Positions 1-8,969 of a stretch of 64,000 nucleotides of DNA are shown piece after piece (position 1 is the stretch's first letter; each line of letters opens with the position of its first letter). The translations under genes and the position numbers were made by a program. The stretch comes from Acidimicrobiales bacterium (GTDB lineage: Bacteria; Actinomycetota; Acidimicrobiia; Acidimicrobiales; Bog-793): contig DATGLP010000008.1 of assembly GCA_035294085.1 (NCBI GenBank), forward strand, positions 23,681 to 87,680. The letters are read 5' to 3'. A model generated the notes under the pieces. The model was given only the letters and a program-made list of their open reading frames with translations. It made no database searches and was not told where the DNA came from.

Positions 1-590
1 AGATCTTGAACCCGGACCTGCACCTCGCGACGGTGAACGCGAAGGGCCGCCTCGCCATGGACGTGACCGTCGAGCGGGGCAAGGGCTACGTCTCGGCGGA
101 GCGCAACAAGCGGTCCTCGGCGATCGGGGTCATCCCGGTCGACGCCATCTTCTCGCCGGTGCGACGGGTCGCCTTCAGCGTCGAGCCGACCCGCGTCGAG
201 CAGTCGACGGACTACGACCGCCTCGTCCTCGACGTCGAGACGGACGGCTCGATCTCGCCGCGCGCCGCGCTCGCCTCGGCGGGCCAGACGCTGCGGGCGC
301 TCGTCGGCCTCGTCGCCGAGCTCTCCGAGGAGGCCGAGGGGCTCGAGCTCGGCGACGCCGCCACGGCGACGAGCGGCTCGCCCGACCTCGACCTGCCCAT
401 CGAGGACCTCGACCTGTCCGAGCGGCCGCGCAACTGCCTGAAGCGGGCCCAGATCAACACGATCGGCGAGCTCGTCCAGCGCACCTACGCTGACCTGCTC
501 GCGATCACGAACTTCGGGCAGAAGTCCCTCGACGAGGTGATCCAGCGCCTCGACGAGCGCGGCCTGTCGCTCGCCGGCGAGGGCTTCTGA
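1..590 (+). CDS. rpoA: RNA polymerase alpha subunit, 3' part
   Basis: The window opens inside this gene; about 195 C-terminal codons remain and the reading frame runs in from the left edge, so the TTG near base 6 is not a real start. The alpha subunit nucleates assembly of RNA polymerase. The visible part holds the end of the N-terminal domain, an acidic linker (about residues 105-130 of the fragment) and the complete C-terminal domain. [18 protein letters not shown] and the later [10 protein letters not shown] match the helix-hairpin-helix DNA-contacting surface that binds UP elements and activators. The stop overlaps the rplQ start (TGATG), the usual bacterial rpoA-rplQ order. Confidence 0.97.
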   Translation, partial: ILNPDLHLATVNAKGRLAMDVTVERGKGYVSAERNKRSSAIGVIPVDAIFSPVRRVAFSVEPTRVEQSTDYDRLVLDVETDGSISPRAALASAGQTLRALVGLVAELSEEAEGLELGDAATATSGSPDLDLPIEDLDLSERPRNCLKRAQINTIGELVQRTYADLLAITNFGQKSLDEVIQRLDERGLSLAGEGF

Positions 591-946
591 TGCCGGCTGC
601 CCCGAAGAAGGGCCGCCGCCTCGGGGGCGACGCGGCCCACCAGAAGGCGATGCTCGCCAACCTCGCGGCCTCGCTGTTCGCCGCGGAGGCGATCGTCACG
701 ACCGAGGCGAAGGCGAAGGCGCTGCGGCCGGTCGCGGAGAAGCTCATCACGAAGGCGCGCGCCGGCGGCGTGCACAACCACCGCCAGGTCGTCGCCTTCC
801 TGCGCGACAAGGACATGGCCCACAAGCTCTTCGCCGAGATCGGCCCACGCTACGCGGACCGCCCCGGCGGCTACCTGCGCATCCTGAAGCTCGGGCCGCG
901 CCCGGGCGACAACGCCCCGATGGCGCGCGTCGAGCTCGTGGGTTGA
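590..946 (+). CDS. rplQ: 50S ribosomal protein L17
   Basis: L17 is a large-subunit ribosomal protein near the exit of the peptide tunnel. The 118-residue product has the family start (a basic segment ending in [21 protein letters not shown]), the middle EKLITKAR segment and the C-terminal [20 protein letters not shown], and its length is normal for an actinobacterial L17. The ATG overlaps the rpoA stop by one base, which implies translational coupling. Its own stop overlaps the TTG proposed for truA. No separate promoter is visible, so it is read from the upstream ribosomal operon. Confidence 0.97.
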   Translation: MPAAPKKGRRLGGDAAHQKAMLANLAASLFAAEAIVTTEAKAKALRPVAEKLITKARAGGVHNHRQVVAFLRDKDMAHKLFAEIGPRYADRPGGYLRILKLGPRPGDNAPMARVELVG

Positions 947-1812
947 CGCCGCCGGCGGGCACCGTCGGCGAGGCGAGCGACGAAGCGGCCCCGGGCGGGC
1001 CGCTTCGTCGCGTCGTGCTCGGCCTCGCCTACGACGGCACCTGCTTCCGCGGCTTCGCCCCGCAAGCCGGCGAGCGCACCGTCGCCGGCGCGCTCGGCGC
1101 CGCGCTCGAGGTTGCGCTCGGCGAGCCCGTCGAGCTCACCTGCGCGGGGCGCACCGACGCCGGGGTGCACGCCCTGGCCCAGGTCGTCCACCTCGACGCG
1201 CCCGCCGATCGCCTCTCGAGGCGCCTTCGCGCGCCGAGCCTCGAGCCCGGGGCGCCGCTCGAGCGCCTGCAGCGCTCGCTCAACCGGCAGCTCGCGGGCG
1301 AGGTCGTCGTCTGGCGGGCGGAGCTCGCGCGGCCCGGCTTCGACGCCCGGCGCTCGGCGCTGTCCCGCCGCTACCGCTACCTCGTCGATGCGCGCCCCCG
1401 ACCCGACCCGCTGCGCCGGCGAGACACCTGGCAGGTCGGCGCCGCCCTCGACCTCGCCGCGATGCGCCTCGGGGCGGACCCGCTCATCGGCGAGCACGAC
1501 TTCTCCGCGTTCTGCCGGCGAGGGCGCACGGCCGCCGGCCCGCTCGTGCGCCGGGTGCTCGACGCGAGCTGGACGGTGCTCGCCGACGGCCGGTGGGCCT
1601 TCGAGGTCGAGGCGCAGGCGTTCTGCCAGCAGATGGTGCGTGCCGTCGTGGGGATGCTCGTCGCCATCGGTCGGGGTCGCGCGCGCCCGAGCGACGTCGT
1701 GGCCCGGCTGCGCAGCGGTCGGCGCGAGGGCGCGCCACCGGTCGCCCCGCCGCACGGCCTCGCGCTCGTCGCCGTCCGCTACCCCGCCGAGCTCGGTGGG
1801 ACCTTCTGCTGA
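943..1812 (+). CDS. truA: tRNA pseudouridine(38-40) synthase TruA
   Basis: TruA isomerises uridines 38-40 in the anticodon arm of tRNAs. The motif [10 protein letters not shown] carries the catalytic aspartate (about residue 72 with the TTG start), and the pairs LSRRYRYLV and [13 protein letters not shown] are characteristic of the family. The 289-residue reading uses the TTG at 943 that overlaps the rplQ stop (TTGA). The first 20 or so residues are low-complexity and the conserved fold begins at [10 protein letters not shown], so a GTG near 1014 is an alternative start. Its position between rplQ and rplM is the common bacterial order. Confidence 0.94.
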   Translation: MTPPAGTVGEASDEAAPGGPLRRVVLGLAYDGTCFRGFAPQAGERTVAGALGAALEVALGEPVELTCAGRTDAGVHALAQVVHLDAPADRLSRRLRAPSLEPGAPLERLQRSLNRQLAGEVVVWRAELARPGFDARRSALSRRYRYLVDARPRPDPLRRRDTWQVGAALDLAAMRLGADPLIGEHDFSAFCRRGRTAAGPLVRRVLDASWTVLADGRWAFEVEAQAFCQQMVRAVVGMLVAIGRGRARPSDVVARLRSGRREGAPPVAPPHGLALVAVRYPAELGGTFC

Positions 1813-1823
1813 GGAACCGCCGT

Positions 1824-1852
1824 TTGCAGCGGGCGGTGGCGTCGCCTAGCCT
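1824..1852 (+). promoter_or_regulatory. promoter of rplM-rpsI
   Basis: TTGCAG (1824-1829) lies 17 bp upstream of TAGCCT (1847-1852), a sigma-A-type -35/-10 pair. It predicts a start near 1859 and a 5' leader of about 70 nt before the rplM GTG. The pair is seen in the sequence; its activity is inferred. Confidence 0.65.
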
Positions 1853-1931
1853 GGTGGCGCCGCAGGCCGGCGCGCGCTCGGCGAGCGCTGGCGCGGCGCT
1901 CGCCGCGACCTCGCGACCAAAGGACCACGCA

Positions 1932-2381
1932 GTGCGCACCTACTCCCCGAAGCCCGCCGACGTCGTGCGGGCCTGGCACGTCGTCGACGCGGACGGCGCC
2001 GTCCTCGGCCGGCTGGCGAGCGAGGTGGCACGGGTGCTGCGCGGGAAGCACAAGGCGATCTTCGCCCCGCACCTCGACGCCGGCGACCACGTCGTCGTCG
2101 TCAACGCGGCGAAGGTGGTGCTGAGCGCCGGCAAGGCGGCCGACAAGCGCGCGTGGCGTCACAGCGGCTACCCCGGTGGCCTGCGCTCGACCACCTACGC
2201 CGAGCTCCTCGCGACCCGTCCCGAGGAGGTCGTGCGGCGCGCCGTGCGCGGCATGCTGCCGAAGAACGCCCTCGGGCGCCGGCTGCTCGGGCGGCTGAAG
2301 GTGTACGCCGGGCCGCTGCACCCGCACGCGGCCCAGGCCCCGGTGCCGCTCGTGCTGGCGGGTGTCCGCCGGGCGAGCTAG
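1932..2381 (+). CDS. rplM: 50S ribosomal protein L13
   Basis: L13 is an early-assembly protein of the large ribosomal subunit. The 149-residue product shows [19 protein letters not shown], the [16 protein letters not shown] segment and [20 protein letters not shown], all L13 hallmarks. I chose the GTG at 1932 because it sits 7 nt after an AAAGGA ribosome-binding site and gives the family length; the open frame continues upstream but antisense-like to truA. It is followed by rpsI after 19 nt, the universal L13-S9 pairing. The roughly 70-nt leader between its promoter and start is long for this window and could hold autogenous control, which is inference. Confidence 0.96.
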   Translation: MRTYSPKPADVVRAWHVVDADGAVLGRLASEVARVLRGKHKAIFAPHLDAGDHVVVVNAAKVVLSAGKAADKRAWRHSGYPGGLRSTTYAELLATRPEEVVRRAVRGMLPKNALGRRLLGRLKVYAGPLHPHAAQAPVPLVLAGVRRAS

Positions 2382-2400
2382 CGAGAGCTCGAGGAGGGAC

Positions 2401-2793
2401 GTGCCCACCCCGCTCACCCAGTCGACCGGTCGACGGAAGGCGGCCGTCGCGCGCGTCCGGCTGCGCGCTGGCACGGGCAGCGTCACCGTCAACCGCCGCC
2501 CGCTCGAGGAGTACTTCCCCTCGGCGACCCTCCGCCAGCACGCCACCGAGGCGCTGCGCGTGAGCGGTCGGGCCGGCGGCTACGACGTCGAGGCGACGAT
2601 CGACGGCGGCGGCGTCTCGGGGCAGGCCGGGGCGCTGCGCCTCGGGATCGCGCGCGGCCTCGCCGCGCTCGAGCCGGAGCTGCGCGCCACGCTGAAGCGC
2701 GCCGGCCTGCTCACACGGGACGCCCGCGAGAAGGAGAGCAAGAAGTACGGGCTGAAGAAGGCGCGCAAGGCACCGCAGTACTCCAAGCGCTGA
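2401..2793 (+). CDS. rpsI: 30S ribosomal protein S9
   Basis: S9 is a small-subunit head protein whose C-terminal tail contacts P-site tRNA. The protein has the [15 protein letters not shown] start, the [14 protein letters not shown] core and a basic tail ending YSKR, as expected. A GTG at 2362 would extend it into rplM, but the GTG at 2401 is preceded by a strong GAGGAGGGA site at about 8 nt and yields the usual 130 residues, so I used it. Confidence 0.97.
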   Translation: MPTPLTQSTGRRKAAVARVRLRAGTGSVTVNRRPLEEYFPSATLRQHATEALRVSGRAGGYDVEATIDGGGVSGQAGALRLGIARGLAALEPELRATLKRAGLLTRDAREKESKKYGLKKARKAPQYSKR

Positions 2794-2800
2794 GCCGCCC

Positions 2801-4156
2801 GTGACCCTGCGGTTCGGCACCGACGGCATCCGCGGGGTCGCCAACGTCGAGCTGACCCCCGAGCTCGCGCTCGCCGTCGGGCGCGCCGCGGCCCGCCGGC
2901 TCGCGGGCGACGCCTTCCTCGTCGGGTCCGACACCCGCCGCTCGAGCCCGATGCTCAAGGCCGCCCTCGCCGCGGGCCTCGCGGCCGAGGGGCGCCGCGT
3001 CGTCGACGTCGACGTGCTCCCGACGCCCGGGCTGGCCTTCCTCGCGGCCTCGCGTGCCGTGCCGGCCGCGATGGTGTCGGCTTCCCACAACCCCTTCGAC
3101 GACAACGGGATCAAGCTCCTCTCGTCGGCGGGCACGAAGCTCCCCGACGCCGAGGAGCGCGACGTCGAGGAGGAGCTCGAGGCGATCATGGCGGGCGAGC
3201 GCCGGCCAGCCGAGCCCGTGCTCGGCGCACGCGTCGGCTCGATCGCCGCCGACGGCAGGGGGCTCGAGGAGTACGCGGCGCACCTCGCCGGCTCCGTCGA
3301 CCTCCGGCGCGCGCCTCGCCTCGCCGTCGTCTGCGACTGCGCGAACGGCGCGGCGTCCACCCTCGCCCCGCAGGTGCTGCGGAGCGTCGGCCTCGCCGTG
3401 CACGCCGTCGCGGCAGAGCCGAACGGCACGAACATCAACGACGGGTGCGGCTCGACGCACCCGGAGCGGCTCGCCGCCGAGGTCGTGGCGCGCCGCGCCG
3501 ACCTCGGGCTCGCCTTCGACGGCGACGCGGACCGCCTCATCGCCGTCGACCACCTCGGCCAGGTCGTCGACGGCGACCAGCTGCTCGCCCTCTTCGCCCT
3601 CGACCTGCACCGCCGGGGCGAGCTCGCGAGCAACGGCGTCGTCGTCACGGTGATGAGCAACCTCGGCCTGCGCATCGCCCTCGAGGCGGCCGGGATCACC
3701 GTCGTCGAGACGCCCGTCGGCGACCGCTACGTCGCCGACGCCCTCGACGAGCACGGCTTCGTGCTCGGCGGCGAGCAGTCTGGCCACATCGTCTTCCGGC
3801 GCCAGGCGACGACGGGGGACGGGATCCTGACGGCGCTGCGGCTCGTCGACCTCCTCGCGCGCGAGCGGCGGCCGCTCGCCGAGCTCGCCGCAGCGGCGAT
3901 GGTGCGCCTCCCCCAGGAGCTGCGCAGCGTGCGCGTCCTCGCCCCGAGCCGCCTCAGCGAGGCGGCTGGCGTCTGGAGGGAGGTCGAGGCCGTCGAGGCG
4001 CGCCTCGGCGCGCACGGCCGGGTCGTGCTGCGGGCGAGCGGGACCGAGCCCGCCGTCCGGGTGATGGTCGAAGCCGGGACGCACGAGCTCGCCCGCTCGT
4101 GTGCCGAGCACCTCGCCGCCGTCGTCGCGCGCGAGCTCGGGGTGGCGAGGCGCTGA
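2801..4156 (+). CDS. glmM: phosphoglucosamine mutase
   Basis: GlmM interconverts glucosamine-6-phosphate and glucosamine-1-phosphate, the second step toward UDP-GlcNAc for peptidoglycan. The 451-residue product has all four domains of the alpha-D-phosphohexomutase family: the N-terminal FGTDGIRGVAN, the phosphoserine loop SASHNPFDDNGIK (Ser95 expected to be phosphorylated), the metal loop DGDADR and the C-terminal phosphate-binding RASGTEPAVRVMVE. It starts 7 nt after rpsI and is probably cotranscribed with it. glmS follows after 42 nt under its own leaderless promoter, so the two pathway genes sit together but can be expressed separately. Confidence 0.96.
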   Translation: MTLRFGTDGIRGVANVELTPELALAVGRAAARRLAGDAFLVGSDTRRSSPMLKAALAAGLAAEGRRVVDVDVLPTPGLAFLAASRAVPAAMVSASHNPFDDNGIKLLSSAGTKLPDAEERDVEEELEAIMAGERRPAEPVLGARVGSIAADGRGLEEYAAHLAGSVDLRRAPRLAVVCDCANGAASTLAPQVLRSVGLAVHAVAAEPNGTNINDGCGSTHPERLAAEVVARRADLGLAFDGDADRLIAVDHLGQVVDGDQLLALFALDLHRRGELASNGVVVTVMSNLGLRIALEAAGITVVETPVGDRYVADALDEHGFVLGGEQSGHIVFRRQATTGDGILTALRLVDLLARERRPLAELAAAAMVRLPQELRSVRVLAPSRLSEAAGVWREVEAVEARLGAHGRVVLRASGTEPAVRVMVEAGTHELARSCAEHLAAVVARELGVARR

Positions 4157-4185
4157 GCCGGGCGCGGCGTGCGCCGGCGCGCGCT

Positions 4186-4191
4186 TAGCCT
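4186..4191 (+). promoter_or_regulatory. -10 element of leaderless glmS
   Basis: TAGCCT ends 7 nt before the glmS GTG and there is no Shine-Dalgarno sequence in between. This geometry predicts transcription starting at or next to the first base of the start codon. Confidence 0.6.
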
Positions 4192-4198
4192 TGCTCGC

Positions 4199-6043
4199 GT
4201 GTGCGGCATCATCGGGGCGACCGGGGCGGGCGAGCCCTTCGGGGTCATCGCCGCCGGGCTCGCCGCCCTCGAGTACCGCGGCTACGACTCCGCCGGGCTC
4301 GCGGTCGTCGACGCCGAGCACGGGCGCCTGTTTCGCGTCCGGGCGGCGGAGCGTGCCCGCTCCCTCGAGCGCCTCGAGCTCGCCCGCGCCTCGGCGCCGG
4401 CGGCCGGCGCCGCGATCGGCCACACGCGCTGGGCGACGCACGGGCCGCCGACCGAGGAGAACGCGCACCCGCACCTCGACTGCACCGGCCGGGTGGCCAT
4501 CGTGCACAACGGGATCATCGAGAACCACCGCGAGCTCGCCGCCGAGCTCGAGGCCCGCGGGCACGCGCGGGCGTCGGCGACCGACTCGGAGGTCCTCGCG
4601 CACCTCCTCGAGGAGGAGATCGGCGAGGGCCGCTGCCTCGGCGAGGCGCTGCGCCGGGCGGCCGGTCGCCTGCGCGGGGACTTCGCCGTCGCCGCGATCT
4701 CGACGAGCGAGCCGGACTGCATCGTCGCGACGCGCTCGAGCGCGCCGCTCATCGTCGGGCTCACCGACTCGCTCGGGCTCGTCGCGTCCGACGTCGCCGC
4801 GCTCCTCGCCACGACGCGGCGCCTCTACGCGCTCGGGGACGGCGAGGTGGCGACGATTCGGCCCGGCTCGCTCGAGGTCGTCGGCCCCGACGGCGCGCCC
4901 GTCGTCCCGGTGCCGCTCGCCGTCGACTGGGACGTCGCCGCGGCGCGAAAGGGCGGCTACCCGGACTTCATGTCGAAGGAGATGCACGAGCAGCCGCTCG
5001 CGCTCGCCGAGACGCTCCTCGGGAGGGTGGGCCCGGCCGGCGAGACCGAGCTCGAGGAGCTCGAGCTGCGCGAGGCGGACCTCGCCTCGCTGCGGCGCGT
5101 CGTCTTCGTCGCGTGCGGCTCGAGCTTCCACGCCGGCCTCGTCGCCCGCCAGGCCGTGGAGGCCTGGGCGCGGCTGCCGGCCGAGGCGGACATCGCGAGC
5201 GAGTTCCGCTACCGCGAGCCGGTCCTCGAGCCGGGCACCCTCGTCGTCGCGATCAGCCAGTCCGGCGAGACCGCCGACACCTTGCACGCCGTGCGCGAGG
5301 CGCGTCGGCGCGGCGCAGCGGTCCTCGCGCTGACGAACGTCGTCGGCTCGGTGATGGCCCGCGAGGCGGACGGCGCGCTCTACACGCGTGCGGGACCCGA
5401 GGTCGGCGTCGCCTCGACGAAGTGCCACCTCGCCCAGCTCGCCCTGCTCGAGGCGTTCGCCCTCCACCTCGCGCGCGTGCGCGGGGCGCTCGGCGGCGAG
5501 CGGCTCCGCTCGATCGCACGTGCGTTGCGCGCCCTGCCCGACGCCGTCGCCGCCTCGCTCGCGCGCGCCGCCGACTACGAGGCCGTGGCGCGGCGCTTCG
5601 CCGGGGTGGAGGACTTCTACTTCCTCGGGCGACGCGCCGGCCTGCCGGTCGCCCTCGAGGGGGCGCTCAAGCTGAAGGAGCTCGCCTACGTGCGCGCCGA
5701 GGCGTACCCGGCGGGGGAGATGAAGCACGGGCCGATCTCGCTCATCGAGCCGGGGGCGGTCGTCGTCGTCGTCGCGACGCGCTCGGCCCTCTGGGAGAAG
5801 CTGATGTCGAACGTCGCCGAGATGCAGGCGCGCGGTGCCACGGTCGTCGCCGTCGCCGAGGAGGGCGACGCCGAGACGGCCCGTCGCGTCGACGCCGTCT
5901 TGGAGGTCCCGGCGGTCTGCGAGCTGTGCTCGCCCGTCGTCGACGTCGTCCCGCTCCAGTTCTTCGCGTACACGATCGCGCGCGCGCGCGGCAACGACGT
6001 CGACCGGCCGCGGAACCTGGCGAAGGTCGTCACCGTCGAATGA
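4199..6043 (+). CDS. glmS: glutamine-fructose-6-phosphate aminotransferase (isomerising)
   Basis: GlmS makes glucosamine-6-phosphate from fructose-6-phosphate and glutamine, the committed step of amino-sugar synthesis. I chose the GTG at 4199 because it places the catalytic cysteine at position 2 (start of VCGIIGATG), which the class II glutamine amidotransferase mechanism requires; an ORF start 30 bases upstream would bury it. The N-terminal glutaminase (to about 230) is followed by two SIS domains: VACGSSFHAG, AISQSGETADT and EGALKLKELAY. The protein ends LAKVVTVE, as in the family. Its 614 residues are normal. acpS overlaps its stop by ATGA. Confidence 0.96.
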   Translation: MCGIIGATGAGEPFGVIAAGLAALEYRGYDSAGLAVVDAEHGRLFRVRAAERARSLERLELARASAPAAGAAIGHTRWATHGPPTEENAHPHLDCTGRVAIVHNGIIENHRELAAELEARGHARASATDSEVLAHLLEEEIGEGRCLGEALRRAAGRLRGDFAVAAISTSEPDCIVATRSSAPLIVGLTDSLGLVASDVAALLATTRRLYALGDGEVATIRPGSLEVVGPDGAPVVPVPLAVDWDVAAARKGGYPDFMSKEMHEQPLALAETLLGRVGPAGETELEELELREADLASLRRVVFVACGSSFHAGLVARQAVEAWARLPAEADIASEFRYREPVLEPGTLVVAISQSGETADTLHAVREARRRGAAVLALTNVVGSVMAREADGALYTRAGPEVGVASTKCHLAQLALLEAFALHLARVRGALGGERLRSIARALRALPDAVAASLARAADYEAVARRFAGVEDFYFLGRRAGLPVALEGALKLKELAYVRAEAYPAGEMKHGPISLIEPGAVVVVVATRSALWEKLMSNVAEMQARGATVVAVAEEGDAETARRVDAVLEVPAVCELCSPVVDVVPLQFFAYTIARARGNDVDRPRNLAKVVTVE

Positions 6044-6432
6044 GGCGCGCGCAGGCAGGCGTCCTCGGCATCGGGCTCGACGCCGTCGAGGTGGAACGCT
6101 TCCGTTCCGCCCTCGAGCGGCGCCCCGAGCTCGCCCGGCGCCTGTTCACCGCCGGCGAGCTCGCGGCCTGCGCGCCCCGGCGGGACCCGGTGCCGGGCCT
6201 CGCGGCGCGCTTTTGCGCGAAGGAGGCGGCGATGAAGGCGCTCGGGGTGGGGCTCGGCGCGTTCGGCTTCCACGACGTCGAGGTGGTCCGCACGGCCTCG
6301 GGCCGGCCCGAGCTGGCGGTGACCGGCCGGGCCCGCGAGCGCGCCGCCGCGCTCGGGGCTCGCCGGCTCACGGTCTCGCTCACCCACACGGCCCGCCTCG
6401 CCTCGGCGGTCGTCCTCGCGTCCGGGGGCTGA
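6040..6432 (+). CDS. acpS: holo-[acyl-carrier-protein] synthase
   Basis: AcpS transfers the 4'-phosphopantetheine arm of coenzyme A to acyl carrier protein. The 130-residue product has the two family signatures, GIGLDAVEVERF (metal-binding Asp) and FCAKEAAMKALG (catalytic Glu/Lys), followed by VSLTHTARLASAVVL. The ATG at 6040 overlaps the glmS stop (ATGA) and suggests coupling. The next gene, nnr, starts 3 nt after the stop; acpS-nnr-alr is a common actinobacterial order. Confidence 0.92.
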   Translation: MRRAQAGVLGIGLDAVEVERFRSALERRPELARRLFTAGELAACAPRRDPVPGLAARFCAKEAAMKALGVGLGAFGFHDVEVVRTASGRPELAVTGRARERAAALGARRLTVSLTHTARLASAVVLASGG

Positions 6433-6435
6433 CGC

Positions 6436-7809
6436 GTGCAGCCCCTCCTCACCGCCGCGGAGATGGCCGCCGCCGACGAGCGGGCGCGCGCCGAGGTCGG
6501 CCTCGAGACGCTCGTCGAGCGCGCCGGGCGTGCGGTCGCCACCGAGGCGATCGGGCTCCTCGGCGGCGCCTACGGTCGGCGCGTCGTCGTGCTCGCGGGC
6601 CGGGGCCACAACGGCGACGACGGACGCGTCGCCGCCGCCTGGCTGCGCCGGCGCGGCGCGCAGGTGCTCGTCGTGCCCCTCGCCGAGGCGCCCGCCCAGC
6701 TGCCCGCGTGCGACCTCGTCGTCGACGCCGCGCTCGGCACGGGGTTCAGGGGAACCTTCGACGCCCCGGCGGCCCCGCCGGGGGCCGCCGTGCTCGCCGT
6801 CGACCTCCCCTCGGGCGTCGCCGCCGACACCGGCGAGGCCTGCGGGCGGCCGCTGCGAGCCGACCTCACCTGCACGCTCGCGGCCCTCAAGCCCGGCCTC
6901 GTCCTCGGGGAGGGGCGGGCGCTCGCGGGCAGGGTACGCCTCCACCGCATCGGGATCGACGTCGGCACGCCGGCCCAGCACCTCGTGGGCGACGAGGACC
7001 TGGCCTGGCTCCCGGCCCGCGGCCTCGAGAGCCACAAGTGGCAGAGCGCGCTCTACCTCCTCGCCGGCTCGCCCGCGATGGCCGGCGCCGCCGCCCTCGC
7101 CGCGTCGGGGGCGGCGCGGGCCGGCTCGGGGATGGTGCGCGTCGGCACCCCGGGCTCGCTCGGACCGGCACCGGTCGCCGAGGCGGTCGCCCGTCCGCTG
7201 CCGGCGGAGGGCTTCGCCAGCGACGTCCTCGCCGAGCTCGGGCGCTGCCGGGTCCTCGTCGCCGGCCCGGGGCTCGGCACCGCACCGGCGACGCGCGCCG
7301 AGCTGCGGGAGGTCCTGCGCGGCGCGAGCCTGCCGCTCGTGCTCGACGCCGACGCGCTCAACCTGCTCGGCACGGCCGAGGAGGCGGCCGAGCTCCTCGC
7401 CGCGGCCGGGGACCCCGCCCGCGCCGTGCTCACCCCCCACGACGGGGAGTACGCGCGCCTCGAGGGCGCGCCGCCCGGGCCGGACCGCCTCGCCGCGGCG
7501 CGCCGCCTCGCCCGGCGCACCGGCGCCGTCGTGCTCGTGAAGGGCAGCACGACCGTCGTCGCCCACCCGCTCGGCGAGGCCCTCGTCGTCACGGCCGGCT
7601 CGGCGCGCCTCGCGACGGCGGGGACCGGGGACGTCCTCGCGGGGATGATCGGCGCCTTCGTGGCGCGCGGGCTCCCGCCGCTTCGCGCCGCCGCGCTCGC
7701 CGCGCACGTCCACGGGCGCGCCGCGTCCGCCGGCCTCGCCGAGGGCCTCGTCGCGTCGGACCTGCCGGCGCTCGTCGCCGCCCACCTGAGCGGACGCGGC
7801 GGTGGCTGA
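6436..7809 (+). CDS. nnr: bifunctional NAD(P)HX epimerase/dehydratase
   Basis: This enzyme repairs hydrated NADH and NADPH: the N-terminal YjeF domain epimerises NAD(P)HX and the C-terminal ribokinase-like domain dehydrates it with ADP. Residues 1-200 carry the YjeF_N fold, although the usual nucleotide loop GxGNNGGDG reads GRGHNGDDG here. Residues 220-457 carry the dehydratase with TPHDGEYARLEG, LVKGSTTVV and the catalytic ATAGTGDVLAGMIGAF. Total length (457) is slightly short for the family. The start is the GTG 3 nt after acpS; the end overlaps alr by 8 nt. Confidence 0.9.
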   Translation: MQPLLTAAEMAAADERARAEVGLETLVERAGRAVATEAIGLLGGAYGRRVVVLAGRGHNGDDGRVAAAWLRRRGAQVLVVPLAEAPAQLPACDLVVDAALGTGFRGTFDAPAAPPGAAVLAVDLPSGVAADTGEACGRPLRADLTCTLAALKPGLVLGEGRALAGRVRLHRIGIDVGTPAQHLVGDEDLAWLPARGLESHKWQSALYLLAGSPAMAGAAALAASGAARAGSGMVRVGTPGSLGPAPVAEAVARPLPAEGFASDVLAELGRCRVLVAGPGLGTAPATRAELREVLRGASLPLVLDADALNLLGTAEEAAELLAAAGDPARAVLTPHDGEYARLEGAPPGPDRLAAARRLARRTGAVVLVKGSTTVVAHPLGEALVVTAGSARLATAGTGDVLAGMIGAFVARGLPPLRAAALAAHVHGRAASAGLAEGLVASDLPALVAAHLSGRGGG

Positions 7810-8959
7810 GCGGTTCCGGCCCGCCTGGGTCGAGGTCGACCTCGACGCCCTCGAGGCGAACGCCCGGCGCCTCGCCGCCCACGCGGCACCAGCCGCCCTG
7901 TGCGCCGTCGTGAAGGCCGACGCCTACGGGCACGGCGCCGTCGAGGCCGCACGGGCCCTCGTCGCCGGCGGGGCGGCCGCGCTCGCCGTCGCGCTCGTCG
8001 AGGAGGGCGTCGCGCTGCGCGAGGCGGGGATAGACCGGCCCGTCCTCGTCCTCGCCGAGCCGACCGCCGAGGCGATGGTCGAGGCCGCGGCGCGCGACCT
8101 CACCCTCACCGTCTACCGGCCGGAGGGCGTCGCCGCCGCGCGCTCGGCGGCCCGGGCGGCTCGGCGCACGCTGCGCGTGCACCTCAAGGTCGACACGGGC
8201 ATGCACCGGCTCGGGGCCGACCCGGGCGACGTCCTCGAGCTCGCCGCCGCCGTCGCCGCCGCGCCCGAGCTCGAGCTGGAGGGGGTCTACACGCACCTCG
8301 CGACGGCGGATGCCCCCGACGACCCGTTCACCGATTACCAGCTCGCCTGCTTCGCGGCGCTGCGCGCCGAGCTCAAGGCCGCCGGCCTGGCGCCGCCGGT
8401 CGCGCACGCGGCGAACTCGGCGGCGACGATCGCGCGCCGCGACGCCCACCTCGACTGGGTGCGCTGCGGCATCGCCTGCTACGGCCTCGCGCCGAGCCTG
8501 GAGCTCGCCGAGGCGGTCGCCGCCGTGGGCGGGCTGCGCCCGGCGCTCTCGCTCAAGGCCCGGGTCCACCTCGTGCGCCGCCTGCCGGCCGGCAGCCGAC
8601 CGAGCTACGGGCGCCTCCAGGCGCTCGCGACGGACAGCTTCGTCGCGGTCGTGCCCCTCGGCTACTACGACGGCGTGCCCCGCGCGCTCTCCCGCCACGG
8701 CGGGGAGGTCCTGATCGGCGGGCGCCGGCGCCCGATCGTCGGGGCGGTGACGATGGACCAGCTCCTCGTCGACTGCGGCCCGGCGGGCGACGTCGCTCCC
8801 GGCGACGAGGTCGTGCTCCTCGGCCGCCAGGGCGCCGAGGAGGTGACCGCCTGGGAGTGGGCGCAGCGCCTGTCGACGATCGCCTACGAGGTGCTCTGCG
8901 GCATCGGGCCGCGCGTGCCGCGGCGCGCGCTGCGCTCGACCGGAGGCGGTGGCCGCTAG
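7802..8959 (+). CDS. alr: alanine racemase
   Basis: Alr is a PLP enzyme producing D-alanine for peptidoglycan. The 385-residue product has the PLP lysine in AVVKADAYGHG near the N-terminus, HLKVDTGMHRLGA, the VYTHLATADAPDD segment and the C-terminal beta domain with the second catalytic region VGAVTMDQLLVDCG. The GTG at 7802 lies inside the last codons of nnr, an 8-nt overlap, so translation is probably coupled. The stop TAG (8957-8959) doubles as the first three bases of the -10 hexamer of the next gene. Confidence 0.95.
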   Translation: MAERFRPAWVEVDLDALEANARRLAAHAAPAALCAVVKADAYGHGAVEAARALVAGGAAALAVALVEEGVALREAGIDRPVLVLAEPTAEAMVEAAARDLTLTVYRPEGVAAARSAARAARRTLRVHLKVDTGMHRLGADPGDVLELAAAVAAAPELELEGVYTHLATADAPDDPFTDYQLACFAALRAELKAAGLAPPVAHAANSAATIARRDAHLDWVRCGIACYGLAPSLELAEAVAAVGGLRPALSLKARVHLVRRLPAGSRPSYGRLQALATDSFVAVVPLGYYDGVPRALSRHGGEVLIGGRRRPIVGAVTMDQLLVDCGPAGDVAPGDEVVLLGRQGAEEVTAWEWAQRLSTIAYEVLCGIGPRVPRRALRSTGGGGR

Positions 8960-8962
8960 CAT
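8957..8962 (+). promoter_or_regulatory. -10 element of leaderless uracil-DNA glycosylase gene
   Basis: TAGCAT ends 7 nt before an in-frame GTG at 8970. Its TAG is also the alr stop codon. No Shine-Dalgarno sequence lies between it and the start. Confidence 0.55.
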
Positions 8963-8969
8963 GCTCGCC

